Positions 1 to 11,829 of a stretch of DNA of 64,000 nucleotides are shown one piece after another. The stretch's first letter is position 1. Each line of letters begins with the position of its first letter. The translations under genes were made by a program, and so were the position numbers. The notes below the pieces were generated by a model. That model searched no databases. It was not told where the DNA came from and worked only from the letters and a program-made list of their open reading frames with translations. Source of the stretch: Dasypus novemcinctus (taxonomy: Eukaryota > Chordata > Mammalia > Cingulata > Dasypodidae); NCBI RefSeq assembly GCF_030445035.2, contig NC_080677.1, positions 106,079,513 to 106,143,512 on the forward strand. Direction: 5' to 3'.

Positions 1-477
1 TGAATATAGACTTGCTATGTGATCTGGCAATACTACTACTAGGTATATACTCAGAAGAACTGAGACCAGTGATATGAACAGATATCTGCACACCAGTATT
101 CATAGCAGCATTAACCACCCTTGCCAAAAGATGGAAACAACCCAGGTATCCATCAACTGATAAATGGATAAACAAACTGTGGTGTATACACATGATAGAA
201 TATTGTGCAGCTGTAAAAATAAATGAAATTGTGAAGCATATCACAATATGGATCAACCTGCAGGACATTATGTTGAGTGAAGCAAGCTAGACAGAAAAGG
301 ACAAATACTGTATGATTGTGCTTTTATAAATTAAATACATTGTATAAACTCATGGAGTTAATAACTAGAAAATAGGTCACCAGAGAATAGAATGAGTTTA
401 GAGAGTGGAAAGCTGAAGGTTAATCTGTATAGAATTGGTAAAAAAAAGTTGTTTGTTAATCTTTGGAATCAATAGGA
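1..477 (+). repeat. L1 3' region (old L1), 5' part outside window
   Basis: The text reads like the end of L1 ORF2 and its 3' flank in many mammals: a gel of phrases such as CATAGCAGCATTA, GGAAACAACCCAGG and ATCAACTGATAAATGGATAAA in the usual order. It is riddled with substitutions and has no open frame. A SINE interrupts it at 478. Confidence 0.85.
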
Positions 478-785
478 AGTGGATGTGGCTTAGGCAGTTG
501 GATGCCCACCTACCACATGGGAGGTCCCAGGTTCAGTTCCCATGCCTCCTAAAATGATGAGCAGGACAGCAAACTAATGTGATGGGCTGGTGCAGCAAGT
601 TGACACAACAAGATAACACCACAAAATGACACAAAGAGAGTCATAGCGAGCAGGCAGCAGAGGTGGCTCAAGCAACTAGGCACGTCCCTCCCATATAGGA
701 GGTCCCAGGTTCAGTCCCCAGTGCTTTCTAAAAAGAAGACAGACAGACACAGAGAGCAGACAAGACAAAAGACATCATAGTGTGT
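478..785 (+). repeat. DAS-type SINE with two tRNA-like heads
   Basis: Two tRNA-like heads occur here. The first has GGATGTGGCTTAGGC and the B-box-like GGTTCAGTTCCC; the second, near 650, has GGTGGCTCAAGC and GGTTCAGTCCCC. Each ends in a version of CCTCCTAAAA. The tail carries the ACAGAGAGCAGACAA motif seen in the longer copies. It lies inside L1 sequence. Confidence 0.75.
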
Positions 786-1340
786 GTAACTAGGAGCTGT
801 TATATGGTTATAACAGAGGTTGAAAGGGAATGTCTAAGGTCATGTACATTACTAGAAGGAAAGCTAAAAAATGAAACATGGCACTGTATAGTATAGTGAA
901 ACCTCATGTAAAATATGAATATGGGTAAAATTGCATACATAAAGACTGTTTTTCCTTGAAACTGTTAATGTTTCAAGATGTTAATATCAGGCAAATAAAC
1001 CACATTATGCTAAGTGAAAGAAACCATATATAAAACACTACATATTGTATGATTCCATTTATATAAAATGTAAATATAAATAAATTTATAAAGATGGAAT
1101 TAGTTTAGTGGTTATGTAGGGCTGTGGAAGGATGGAGGGATTTAGAGGTGACTTCTAATAAGAGGTGCTGAGTTTTTCTTTTTGGATAATGAAATCATTC
1201 TAGTTTTTTGTGGTGATGAATGCACAACACTGATTATACTAAAGCCACTGATTGTACACTTTGGATGGACTGTATGATATGTGACTATATCTCAGTAAAA
1301 CTGCTTTTAAAAAAAGAAAGAAAAGAAAAGCTGATCTTGT
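786..1340 (+). repeat. L1 3' UTR remnants
   Basis: From about 993 the sequence follows the usual old-L1 3' end (GATTCCATTTATATAAAATG, then a TGTACACTTT-type end) and finishes in an A-rich tail near 1310-1340. The stretch 786-992 is probably 3' UTR of the L1 broken by the SINE, but it is less clear. Confidence 0.65.
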
Positions 1341-2640
1341 ATTTCCATCCTATTGTTCACTGGTGGATCCCTAACCCCTCTTCACTCTGGTCCTGGCCAT
1401 GGCCCCTATTCCTCAGTGAGAACTTTTACAGACCACAGAGGAAGACTTAACCACCTAATTTGATAAGAGCATGACAAGGATCTCCCACAAATGGCCATTC
1501 CCAGACTACCCTGTGGGATCTATCTTTGGGAAATGGAAGACGGATCTTTGGTCCTAGGTTTCCTGTTAATCCTGGCAGGTCTGAGTTGGAGTTGTCATAC
1601 CCACTGAACAAACGGGACAAGAACTTCCCTTCCAGAACTGCTTGACTTCTGTGACCCACTGACCCAAAGTCGAGTCTGACACATTCATCCACCACCCTTT
1701 CTAAGCCTCTTCATCTGAAGGCCACAACATCACTTTACCATCACTTCTACCAATATCTACCCCTCCTAAACATTTACTTCTGCTGCCACTTAGATTTTAT
1801 TTGTGCTCCATATCCATTACCTCTTCATATTCTCGGCAATTTTAGTATTTATGTCAAGGAGCCATGTGTTGCCTCAGTCTCAGCTTCTTACTCTCTTTGA
1901 CTTCACTGAGTTTACCACTCCCAGATGGTACACATCCTGGATGTCACCATCATATGGCACTGAAACATATCTACCAACTCAGGGTTCTCCCAGTGAAACG
2001 GCAACTGTCCATTCAGGGTTTCAGCTGACAGTATTAAACTCCAAATGTATGCTCTGCACTGGGTGTGGAGCAATACCAAAGACTCAGAGAGCCCTGCTCT
2101 CATCGGTATCACTGATTTTCTTATACTCTCATACCTGCAGCATACGTGGTTTGCTTCTCCCTCATCAGATTTCTGCTTCCCTCCACATTTAAACATTTTC
2201 TAAATATACTTCATTCTATGAACTTAAACATCTATATTCCTTGGGTTTGAAAAACAAATACCAAGAATACCTTTCTACCTCCACAAATTGATATTTTCAA
2301 ATTACAGGGAGGAAGGAGGTGGTGCTTTTGCAGCTCAACAATCATTTAATCTCTTTATATTTACTTTACTCTCCAACTATTCTAACTTCTTCTCTACACC
2401 CATCTATCTTTAGTCTCACAAGTTATCTGGCCTCCAACAGAAGCCATCCAATGTGAGTTCCTTCACTTAGCATCTTCTCCATGGATCATTTATTTGGACA
2501 TCTCTCCTCTAACTCTTCCTTCCAGTCTAAAAGGAAAAGGAGGGAAAAAAAAGTATTCCTCCTCTTCTCTACACTAATCAGTAACCTATCATACCTACAA
2601 CTGCTGCTTCTTGCATTCTTCTTTAACTAATAACCATTTA
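1341..2640. other. No recognised gene or repeat
   Basis: Non-coding sequence. Open frames of up to 129 codons occur on both strands but overlap each other, lack splice context and resemble no protein I know. The pyrimidine-rich end (2300-2640) could be an old LINE relic; I cannot assign it. Confidence 0.5.
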
Positions 2641-2650
2641 AAATGCACAT

Positions 2651-3264
2651 GGGGGAAGCAGATGTGGCTCAAGTGATAAAGCCTCCACCTACCATATGGG
2701 AGGGCCTGGGTTCAATCCCTGGGGCCTCTTGTTGAAAAAGAAGAGAAAGCATGCCTGCGTGGCGAGCCAGTGCCCACATGGCAAGTCAAGTCCCTAAGTG
2801 AGTGCTCATGTAGCGAGCCAAGTGCCTGCACAGTGAGCTGAGTGCCCACATGAGTGCCCACGTGGTAAGCCAAGTACCCATGTGACTGCCCATGTGATAA
2901 GCGAATGCCTGTGCAGCAAGCCAGTGCCCATGTGGTAAGGCAAATGCCCACACAGTGAGCCAGTGCCCATTCTAATGAGTCATGCAACAAGATGATGACA
3001 CAACAAAAGAAGAAGAAGAGGAGTCAAAGTAAAGCACAGCAGAGACCAGGAACTGAGGTGGCACAATTGACAGGGAACCTCTCTCCACATCAGAGGTTCC
3101 CAGGATCGAATCCCAGTGAATCCTAGAGGAGAAAGATGAGAAGAGAAGACAAAAAGAGAAATAGATACAGAAAATCACACTGAAAATGGACACAGCAAAA
3201 ACAGCAAGGTATGGGAGGGGGAAGAGAAAAAGGAGGGAGAGAGGGAAGTGGGAGGAAAAAAAAG
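2651..3264 (+). repeat. Long DAS-type SINE with tandem body
   Basis: A tRNA-like head (GCAGATGTGGCTCAAGTG, GGTTCAATCCC) is followed by a body of about a dozen imperfect units of 17-20 bp built on AGCCAGTGCCCACATGG. Then come a second LTR-free A-rich section and a purine-rich end. The copy at 41149 has the same plan but fewer units. A 15-bp direct repeat AAATGCACATGGGGG lies at 2641-2655 and 3376-3390. Confidence 0.85.
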
Positions 3265-3267
3265 AAC

Positions 3268-3375
3268 ACTGTACTCAAAGACAACAGAATATACATTCTT
3301 CTCAACTGCACATAGAATATTCTTCAGGATAGACCATATACTAGACCATAAAACAAATGTCAATAAATTAAAAGA
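3268..3375 (+). repeat. L1 ORF2 fragment
   Basis: The sequence matches the endonuclease-proximal part of L1 ORF2 (ACAGAATATACATTCTTCTC, then GATAGACCATATACTAG). Only about 108 bp is present. It sits directly after the SINE tail and inside the same pair of 15-bp direct repeats. Confidence 0.7.
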
Positions 3376-3463
3376 AAATGCACATGGGGGGGAGTAGCAC
3401 AAATTAAATTATATCATTCAATATGTACATATGTTATGGATTGAAATACATCAAAAAGTTATG

Positions 3464-4053
3464 AAGGGTATGACAGTTTGAAGCTTTTTGTAGATTCCAG
3501 AAAAGATCATGTTCTTGAAACTAATCCATTCCTGCGGGTGTGGTACTCTTTGACTGGATTAGATTTGCTTGGGGGCTTTGATGCACTACTTCAGTGAGGT
3601 GTGACCCAAGGTGGGTCTTGGTCCTCTTGCTGGATTCCTTTATAAATGGGAGACAGAAAAAGCCACAGACAGAGACACACAGAAAAAAAAGCAGCAGAGA
3701 CAGAAAAACCCTGAAAGGCTGAGAGAGAAGTCCCAGAGGCTGGAAGCTGGAATCAGTGAACACAGAGGCACAGAAAGAGGCCCCCAAGATGCTGAGAGAG
3801 AGGGCTGGAGGAGAGGGGAAAGACGAGCCATATGCCTGATCACCACAGCTGGACTCAGGGAGCAAGTAAGCCTGAAGGAGAAGGCAGAGGCCCAAACCTG
3901 CAAAGCCTCCCTTGTGTCTGATGTTGCCTTGATTTGGACACTGCACAGCCTCAAGAACTGTAAGCTTTTAACGTAATACCTTCCGATTATGAAAGCCAGC
4001 CCATTTCTGGTGAATTGTTCCCAGCAGTTTTCAGCAAACTAAAACAAAGGGTA
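3464..4053 (+). repeat. MaLR-type solo LTR
   Basis: The LTR body starts TGACAGTTTGAAGC and ends GCAAACTAAAACA at 4046. The repeat AAGGGTA flanks it at 3464-3470 and 4047-4053. Related LTRs are at 9024, 11830 and 50648. The ending, with CTGTAAGCTTTTAA, a degenerate AATAAA and GCAAACTAAAACA, resembles MLT1/THE1-type LTRs. Long frames inside (up to 141 codons) are LTR sequence, not genes. Confidence 0.8.
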
Positions 4054-4974
4054 AACATTAAACTGTCATATCATTTACCTTTGGGGAGTTGAGTGGAATT
4101 GATTGAAGGTGGATTTTTACAAGGATGTATTCATGGATTACTTGTGTAAGTAAACATAAGGACAAAGAGTTTTTAGAATAGTTTTACATGCTTTTGTATT
4201 TTAGAGAATAGCACAACTACACTCTCATATTTAAATTGGTAAAGATTTTAGCCAAAATATCTCATTTCATCCCAGCATGACCCTTGCCTAGCACCTTTCT
4301 AACCATATAATTATTTAATGAACATTTTACTACCTGGGGCTTAACAGAGCTATCTAGCCTAGATATAGAGATTTGGGAGTCATCCACCTATAGGTGGTAA
4401 ATGAAGGAACTGAGATAGTTGAGATTACCCTGGAAATGTTTGCAAATGAGAAGTGATGCGAGTGCACTGACTTGTAAGGAGAGTGTAGAGTCCCACCTGA
4501 GGGACAAACACACAAGGTATTTCTGCAGCTTTTGTCATTGTCTACCATTCCATTTTTCTCTTCCATGACTACAATGACAGCATACTGTCCTGTTTTCCTT
4601 CTGTCTCTGTCCCTCATGTGTGCCCAGAGCTAAAATATATTTATCAAATTTAGCAACAAACAGATCACTGGTGACCCTCGTTGGAGCATATTCAGTGGAG
4701 CAGCAGTACAAAAAGCAGAGCAGGTAAGTCGTCAGTGAATTTTAGATGAGGAAGTGGAGACAGCACACATAAATTCAGGAAGCACTGGCAATGAGAGCAA
4801 AGAGAGAGAAGTAACTTTGGTGAGCTGCAGAGCAACATTTGACTTTTCAAATTGGGAGCTACTTAAGCATATTTAAATACTCGTGACAAGGATTCAGCTG
4901 ACAGGGACAAAGGGTTAAAAGATTGGCCTGCATCCCAGAATTCTAACAAAACACTTTACAAAAAATTACAATGG
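4054..4974. other. Mostly unassigned; short L2 relic about 4330-4450 (-)
   Basis: No gene seen. The phrase ATTTGGGAGTCATCCACCTA near 4370 is the antisense of a familiar L2 reverse-transcriptase segment. The rest is unassigned. Confidence 0.45.
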
Positions 4975-5470
4975 ACTCTAATCACAAAATCCAGTGGCCT
5001 TTCCTTAGTTCTTTCTCCCTAATTTTTCTGCAGCATTTAATGAAGTTGACCAGCCTGTTCCTTGAAATTTTCTCTTGGATTTCTTCACAATTTGCTATTC
5101 ACCTACTTTTCTGTCTTCCTCTTTTATTGGCTCCTCTTCCCACTGCCTAACAATGTTTATTTCCCAGGGTGGATGTCCTTGATCCTTCAAGATTCTTCTC
5201 TCTACACTCTCTATTCAGCTAATCGTACCACGGCGATTTAACCCACCCCCTGTTTGCTAATAAACTGCAAATCCCTATCTCCATGCCCAACTTTTCACCC
5301 ACGATTATTCACACATTTCCAACTTCCAATATGATACCTCCCCATAATTGTTATTACCTTGTCCAAAATTATAATTATCTTTTCTACTCAAACCAACTCT
5401 CTGTTCAGACACTAAATTCCCTTATTTCTCTTATTTATATTTTTATCATAGCCATCTCTTCCTCCTTGTT
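4975..5470 (+). repeat. L2 LINE fragment (reverse-transcriptase region)
   Basis: The order of phrases (CTGCAGCATTTAATGAAGTTGACCAG, then TTTCCCAGGGTGGATGTCCTTG and TCTACACTCTCTATTCAGCTAA) follows the sense strand of L2 upstream of its YxDD motif. It is heavily decayed and has no open frame. Confidence 0.65.
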
Positions 5471-5486
5471 AACACCACAAAGACCT

Positions 5487-5593
5487 CTTCCTTCCTTCCT
5501 CCTTTCTTCTTCCTTCCTTCTTTCCTCCCTCCCTTCCTTTCTTCTTTCCTCCCTCCCTTCCTTCCTTTTTTACTTCCCTCCCTCCCCTTCCAT
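5487..5593. repeat. (TTCC)n / (CCTT)n pyrimidine tract
   Basis: About 107 bp of almost pure pyrimidine on the + strand, built on CCTTCCTT and CCTCCCTT units. Confidence 0.9.
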
Positions 5594-5599
5594 TGGGTC

Positions 5600-5930
5600 C
5601 TTTTTACTCTTAATATTTATATATAGCAGTTTTATTTAGGTATAATTAACTTACAATACTATTCAGCATTTAAAGTATAAAATTCAATTGTTTTAGTATA
5701 CTCACAAAGTTGGACAACCAACACTACAATCATTTATACAACATTTTCATCACTCCAAAAAAAATTCCATACCTACTAGCAGTTATTCCCCATTTCTCCC
5801 CAAGACCCCCAGCCCTAGGCATCACAAATCTACTTTCTGTTTCTATAGATTTACCTATTCTGGACATTTCATATAAGTGGAATATGTGGCCTTTTGTGTC
5901 TGGCTTCTTTCATTTAGCATAAAGTGTTTT
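5600..5930 (-). repeat. L1 3' end, antisense
   Basis: The start TTTATTTAGGTATAATTAAC and the later GGAATATGTGGCCTTTTGTG are the antisense of an old L1 3' end. It is a separate copy, because the next L1 repeats the TGTCTGGCTT segment at 6458. Confidence 0.75.
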
Positions 5931-5935
5931 AAAAT

Positions 5936-7500
5936 TAATTAATTAATTTTTATTAGAGACATTGCAGGTTTACAGAAAAATCATGCAGAAAATACAGTTC
6001 CCTTATACCCACCCCCCTCAGAGTTTTCCTTTTTATTAACACTATGTATTAGTGTGGTGCCATTGTTAAAAATGATGAAACAAAATTATTATATTATACT
6101 ATTAATTATAATCCATAATTTATATTAGGGTTTGTTGTTAGTGTTGTTCAATCCTATGTTGGTTTTCATTCTACTAACATATATACAACTTAAAATTTTC
6201 TCTTTTAATCACATTCAAATATATACCTCAGTGGTACTTACTAATTACATTACAATATTATGCTACTATCACCACCATACATTACCAAAACTTTTTCATC
6301 ACTCCAAACAGAAACTCTCATTAATTAAGCATTAATTCCCCATTCCCTACCACCGCCCTGGCCCCTGGTAGCCTGTATTCTTGTTTCTGACTCTTTGAAT
6401 TTGTTTAACCTAATTACTCATGTCAGTGAGATCACACAATATTTGTCCTTTTGTATCTGGCTTATTTCACTCAATGTAATGTCTTTAAGGTTCAACCCAT
6501 GTTGTTGCATTTATCAGAACTTGATTCCTTTTAATGGCAGGATAATATTCCATTGTATGTATATAGCACATTTTGTTTATCCATTCATGGTTGATAGACA
6601 CTTGGGTTGCTTCCATCTTTTGGCATGGACACTGGGTTGCTTCCTTCTTTGGCAATCATGAATAATGTTAATATGAACAACCATGTGCAAATATCTGTTC
6701 AAGTCCCCTGCTTTCGAATATTTGGGTAGATACCTAGAAGTAGGATTGCTGGATCATATGGTAATGCTTTACTTAACTTTCTGAGGAATCCCTAAACTGT
6801 TTTCCACAGGGACTGTACCACTTTACATTGTGACCAACAATAAAATAGCGTCCCAATTTTTCTACATACTCTCCAACAATCGTAATTTTCCATTTTTTAA
6901 TAGTAGCCATTCAGGTGGGTATGAAATGACCTCTCATTGTGGTTTTGATTTGCATTTCCCTAAAGGCTAATGATGACAAGCATCTTTTCATGTGCTTTTT
7001 GGCCATTTATATATTCTGGGGGGATGTCTATTCAAATCTTTTGACCATTTTTTATTTTGGCTGTTGGCCTTTTTGTTGTTGAGTTGTAGGAATTCTTTAT
7101 GAATTCTGGATATAAAACTCTTATTGGTTATAAGTTTTTCAAATATTTTTCCCATTCTGTAGGTTGTCTTTTTACTTTCATGGTGGAGTTCTTTGATGGA
7201 CGAAAGTTTTTAATTTGATGAAATCCATTTATCTATTTTTTATTTTGCTGCTTGTGCTTTTGGTGTAAAGTCTAAGAAACAATCGCCCAAGACAAGATCT
7301 TGAAGATGCTTTCTGATGTTTTCTTCGAAGAGTTTTATAGTTTTGATTCTTATATTGAGGACTTTGATTCATTTTGGGTTAAATTTTGTATGTGTGAGGT
7401 AGGTATCAACCTTCATTCTTTTGGATTTTCCAGCAGTATTTGTGAAGAGAGAATTATTTCCCCATTGAGTGTACTTGGTACCCTTGTCAAAAATTAACTG
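5936..7500 (-). repeat. Old L1, ORF2 C-terminal part plus 3' UTR, antisense
   Basis: Reading the - strand gives the C-terminal third of L1 ORF2 and then the 3' UTR. On + the usual antisense markers follow in order: GGATAATATTCCATTGTATG, GGATTGCTGGATCATATGGT and TTTTGTTGTTGAGTTGTAGG. It is broken by many stops. The short + frames here are artefacts. Confidence 0.9.
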
Positions 7501-7534
7501 GTCCCAAAATCCTCAAGGTTGAGCAATGAACAAA

Positions 7535-7690
7535 CATAAGGAGGAAATGCAACTAGGGACTAAAGTAAACATTATTATTCTAGCAATGGAAGAACTTGTA
7601 ACATTGATATAAAGGCAGTGGTCACCAGAGTTCTGAGAGGAGGGAGAGGAAAGAATAGGTGTAACATGGGGTATTTTGAGGACATAGTTT
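7535..7690 (+). repeat. Xenarthran L1 3' UTR fragment
   Basis: The segment TTCTAGCAATGGAAGAACT through GGTTCTGAGAGGAGGGA-like text matches the L1 3' UTR at 60630-60730 in the same order, so this is a truncated copy of that UTR. Confidence 0.75.
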
Positions 7691-9018
7691 TGGCCATGCA
7701 GCCATCCTTTTTGTTCAAGAGCATTAAATCTTGCTTTGATTAGGTTCTGATTAGAGCAAACAAGTGATCTGGAGGGGCATGAGTAACTCAGATACTAAGG
7801 GAAGGTTACTTCATAGCCTGAATATGAATAGAATCAAGACCATCAACATATTTTTATATGATTCTAATGAAATGTCACTTTTATAAACTCATATCTTCCA
7901 TTGCTACCAATTACCTACAGAAAAGAATCTCCAACTCCTGAGCCCGGCATCCAAGAGTCCTGTGAATTGTCCCACCTTTTCTATCCAGCTTTCCTCACGT
8001 TTCTTCACTACCATCACCCCTCTCCCTGCAAGCCATCATTCCTGATTTCCAAATAAGTAATGCTTACTTCCAATTCTTTGCTTTTTCTGGAGATATCTTC
8101 CTTTCTCTAGCTCTGAACCAGCTTCCCTATCCCCTCCCTCTGCTTGTTCAAATAATGCTTTAACTCAAGTTCCTGGCAGATGACTGAGCTGGGAAGGCAA
8201 GAAACTATCCCCATACCCTATGCTTGAACACAATAGTGTAGAATGTTTCTACATCCTGTCATTATATTTTAGAATAGCAACTTAGTGACAGATGGTGAAT
8301 GCTTTCCCTTTCTTAGCTGTACACTTGACAATTTTCTCTTGGCCCTAGCATATTAGTTTTATTTTTTATTTCCCAAATTTAAAATTTAATGTCAAAAGAA
8401 AGTTACTGAAGCAGATGCTTCCAAAAACAGGAAAAGCAGAACAATTGAACAGTTTGAATATATAGTACGCAAATGTACAAGAGATACATATTTTTAAATA
8501 TCTAAAATAATAACCATAATCAGCAACACAACTAGTCCCCTGCCTAATAACAGACTTTTAAAGAGCAAAGGAATATAGGGAAAAAATGATGATGGATGTG
8601 AGCTTTTCCCAATTTAAAGTATTATAAAATCAGTTACTGAGCTTCCAGTAAATCTAAAGAATACTTAAAAATTTTAAAATATCTTTCATAAACCACATTG
8701 TGACATGATAAATAGTTTTCTTAGTAAAAGAACAAAAATTCACTAACCGGGTTCCTTCCCAGCAAATTAAACTCTTTGAATTTATCTGAATTCCCTTTAA
8801 AAAGAAAAACAGTTCACAAAAGAAATACAAAGCTTGCCTAATTGATGAACAAATATTTGGTGTCACAGGTAATCAAAGAATTGTACATTGAAATGAAATA
8901 TCACTTTTGCCATCCAAACTGACTTTATTGTATAACTATATGTTTGAGATACACATACAGTTAGAATTACACTATATCCAACTTTTTAAAATTACTCACT
9001 GCAACAAGATTAATGTTA
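7691..9018. other. No gene; possible L2 relic 7925-8190
   Basis: Pyrimidine-rich text at 7925-8190 resembles the 3' third of L2 on the + strand, with low certainty. The remaining AT-rich sequence shows no repeat or coding signal I can support. Confidence 0.4.
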
Positions 9019-9550
9019 GATGGTGTAATAGTTTGAAGCTTTTTGTGGATCCCAGAAAAGATCATGTTCTTGGACCTAATCCCATTCCTGTGGGTGTGGG
9101 GCCCTTTGATTGGATTGGATCCAGTTGGGGGGACTTTGATTGGATTGCTTAAGGGAGGTGTGACCAAGAGTGGGTCTTGGTCCTCTTGCTGGAGTCCTTT
9201 ATAAATGAAGGACTGAAAGCAGACACATCCAAAGAAAAAGCCACAAAGAGAGAAGGAACCCAGGAGTTCAGAGAAGAAATGGGGAGAAAGGAAGTCCCAG
9301 AAAAGCAGCCAGAAGCTGAAGAATGAGACCCAGAAGAGAAGCAGATGCCTCCATGTGCCTTGCCACATAGGAGTCCAGGATTGCCTACAGCCGACCTTTG
9401 GTGAGACGGCATCTCAGAGGATGCCTTGATTTGGACATTTTCACAGCCTCAGAACTGTAAGCTTTTAACCTAATAAATTCCCATTTAAAAAGCCAACACC
9501 CATTTCTGGTTTATTGCTCCCAGCAGCATTTAGCAAATTAAAACAGATGG
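9019..9550 (+). repeat. MaLR-type solo LTR with 5-bp TSD
   Basis: The LTR runs from TGTAATAGTTTGAAGC (9024) to AAATTAAAACA (9545), 522 bp. It is flanked by exact GATGG at 9019-9023 and 9546-9550. A 5-bp TSD and TG...CA ends fit the ERVL/MaLR group. AATAAA lies at 9472. No internal region remains, so it is a solo LTR. Long - strand frames across it are shadows. Confidence 0.9.
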
Positions 9551-9924
9551 ATACCCTCACTACTAGTGGACATGTCAGTTGGTTCAACCTTACTGGAAAA
9601 CAATTTGGCATTTTAAAATATCTATCCTACAATCCTATAGTCTTCTAAAATAAATTTTTAATGGTTAATTTCATCAGGTAGATATATCGCAAGATATTTA
9701 ATCATTCCCCTATCATTAAATATTTAGATTTTTTGAGATTTTGTTTTTATAGATAATGCTGCAATGAAACTACATAAACAAATTTTTACCACATCTCTGA
9801 TTATTTTCTTCAGACAAATTCTTAGAAGAGGTAGAACTAGGTTATGAAGTATAGTAACTTTTAAGGTTCTACTTGTAAGCACTCCTATATACTGTTGTTT
9901 CTTCACAAGGCTAGAATAAAGGCC
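9551..9924. other. No gene; possible old L1 scrap
   Basis: AT-rich. GATAATGCTGCAATGAAAC near 9752 recalls antisense L1, but too little is preserved to define an element. Confidence 0.35.
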
Positions 9925-10255
9925 ATCTGAAGGCAAGAATTTTTGTCTGTTTTGTTAAATGCTGCAACCCCATCACCTAGAATCGTACCTATCACTTAGT
10001 ACACCCTTAATAAATATTTGTTGGGGAGCAGGTGTAGCTCAAGTGGTTGAGCGCCTGCTTCCTATGTATGAGGGTCCCAGGTTCAATCCCCAGTATCTCC
10101 TAAAAACAAACAAATGAAAAAAACAACTCTCATTGGGAAGCAGATGTGGCTCAGTGATTGAGTGCCTGCTTCCCACGTACAAGGTCCTGAGTTCAATCCC
10201 TGGTACCTCCTAAAAAGAAAGAAAGAAGTATTGTTAAATGAATGACTGAATAACA
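9925..10255 (+). repeat. L2 3' end, split by a SINE
   Basis: ATCACCTAGAATCGTACCTA through CCTTAATAAATATTTGTTG is the 3' end of L2. After the SINE the text resumes with AAATGAATGACTGAATAA, the usual terminal repeat of L2. Confidence 0.7.
10023..10227 (+). repeat. Dimeric DAS-type SINE
   Basis: Head 1 (GTAGCTCAAGTGGTTGAGCG, GGTTCAATCCCC) ends in TCCTAAAAACAAACAAATGA. The linker ACAACTCTCATTGGG then leads to head 2 (GTGGCTCAGTGATTGAGTG, GTTCAATCCCTGG). The same linker appears in the copies at 16774 and 46675, so this is one dimeric unit. Confidence 0.85.
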
Positions 10256-11265
10256 TTTGTACAAGTAAAAATTTTGTCACTTGCCCTTATAAAATTCTGG
10301 GAAGACATGCTACCCTATCATAAATAAGGAAGGCTAGAGGTTCATCAGCACTTAATGGTCAAGACATTCCAAATAAAGATGCAATATCTGAACATCTTCA
10401 CCAGTCTTTCTGTCTTCACACCTGGGGCCTTAGTAAGTCAGGATGATCGCTAAGCTTCCACATCTGCCCTCTGCATCCCAAGATTCCTTACGGACCAATG
10501 TTGAGGGCATTTATGACAAGCAAATTCTAAACACTGGTGTAACCCTATCCTGAGTCACAGTACACCAAAATTCATGTGCTATTTGCCCTCATCTTCCTTA
10601 TTTTTGTCTAGACTGGAAAAGTGGGCATTTGCCCTGGTGTCTGCCTCCTTTATGGCCCCTGTCCTTACTTAATCTCCTCTGGTTCCAGGGCAGGTATCTT
10701 CTTAGATCCTACCAGTCCTCCTCAGATGGATCCTCATCTCCACAATCTCCATCCAGACAGGCTGTGTAGAGAGCTCTTGTGACAATGACCACCACCTTTC
10801 TGACTCAAACTGAACTCATTTAGAGTGGGCCTCCAAGTTCTAATGAAGGACTAATGCATCCATAAAATTGATGCATCTTTGAATCCTTGAGCTTTGGACT
10901 AACAATTCTCTATAGCTGAGTCCATTTCTCCAAGTTCACATCATCTGGTCCAACTCCTGCCCACCCCATGATCACTTTACCCAGATTCCATCCTGTAATC
11001 CTGAACCCAAATGAGTTAGTCATATTTAATTCAATAATAGAAGTCAGAGGTAAAGCTAAATTATTATTCCCAGAGTTATAAATTCAATGCCTATTAAAAT
11101 TGCCAGGCACCAAGTGTTCCCACCAGCACCTCCACCACCCATACATATGCATATACACTATGCAAAATTTGCACTGATACAACACTTTAAATATCATTTC
11201 CCATGTATTGTCACATTTAACTGATAGACTAGGTAGATTGTTGCACCAATGATCCCACATAAATC
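10256..11265. other. No recognised gene or repeat
   Basis: No convincing coding signal. A pyrimidine-rich part (10600-10990) could be another L2 relic; I would not assign it without alignment. Confidence 0.4.
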
Positions 11266-11269
11266 AAGA

Positions 11270-11702
11270 GTCCACACTATGAAATAGTTTCCTCCCTCAT
11301 TGACCTGAGCTTGACCATGTGTCTAGCTTTGGCCAATAAGACATCAGCAAATATGACACAATCAGTGACTTGGCAGGTACTTGCATGTTGGGGCTTGAAA
11401 TTACTGCCTTCTTGGAATGACTGCTATTACCATTTAAGAAACCTTGGCTCTGCTGTTGAAGCAGCCACGTAGAGAGCAAAGGCACAGTGCTAAAACTAGC
11501 TGACTGCCATATGAGAGTAAGGCCGTCTTGGATCATCTAGCCCCCAGTCAAGCCCCCAGATCAATGCAAGAGTGGCCCAGGAAAGACCAACAAAAGAACT
11601 GCCCAGCTGAACCTAGCCCCAACTGTGAACAAATAAATGATTGTTGTATTAAACCACCAAATTTTGAAGTAGGTTCTTAGTTAGCAACAGATAACTGATA
11701 CA
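11270..11702 (+). repeat. MLT1-type LTR
   Basis: The sequence follows a familiar MLT1 layout: CTAGCTTTGGCCAATAAGAC, GGATCATCTAGCCCCCAGTC, then AATAAATGATTGTTGTATTA and an end at ACAGATAACTGATACACA. It is old and diverged. Confidence 0.75.
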
Positions 11703-11714
11703 CAGAATAACCCT

Positions 11715-11828
11715 GAAAGATAATATTATCATTCCTATTTATAAATTAGAAATATGAAGTTCAGAGAGACAGAGGTGATTTGTTCAGAGTCCTACAGCTG
11801 GAAAGTAGCAGAAGAGATTCAATCTCCT
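11715..11828 (+). repeat. MIR SINE core
   Basis: The MIR core is recognisable: ATTATCATTCC, AAGTTCAGAGAGACAGAGGTG, CCTACAGCTGGAAAGTAGCA and the GATTCAATC end. The LTR at 11830 follows immediately. Confidence 0.75.
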
Positions 11829-11829
11829 A

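Noticed and set aside
10023-10227. Two independent SINE insertions side by side
   Set aside because: The same two-head arrangement with the same linker recurs at 16774 and 46675, and the latter has a single TSD around both heads.
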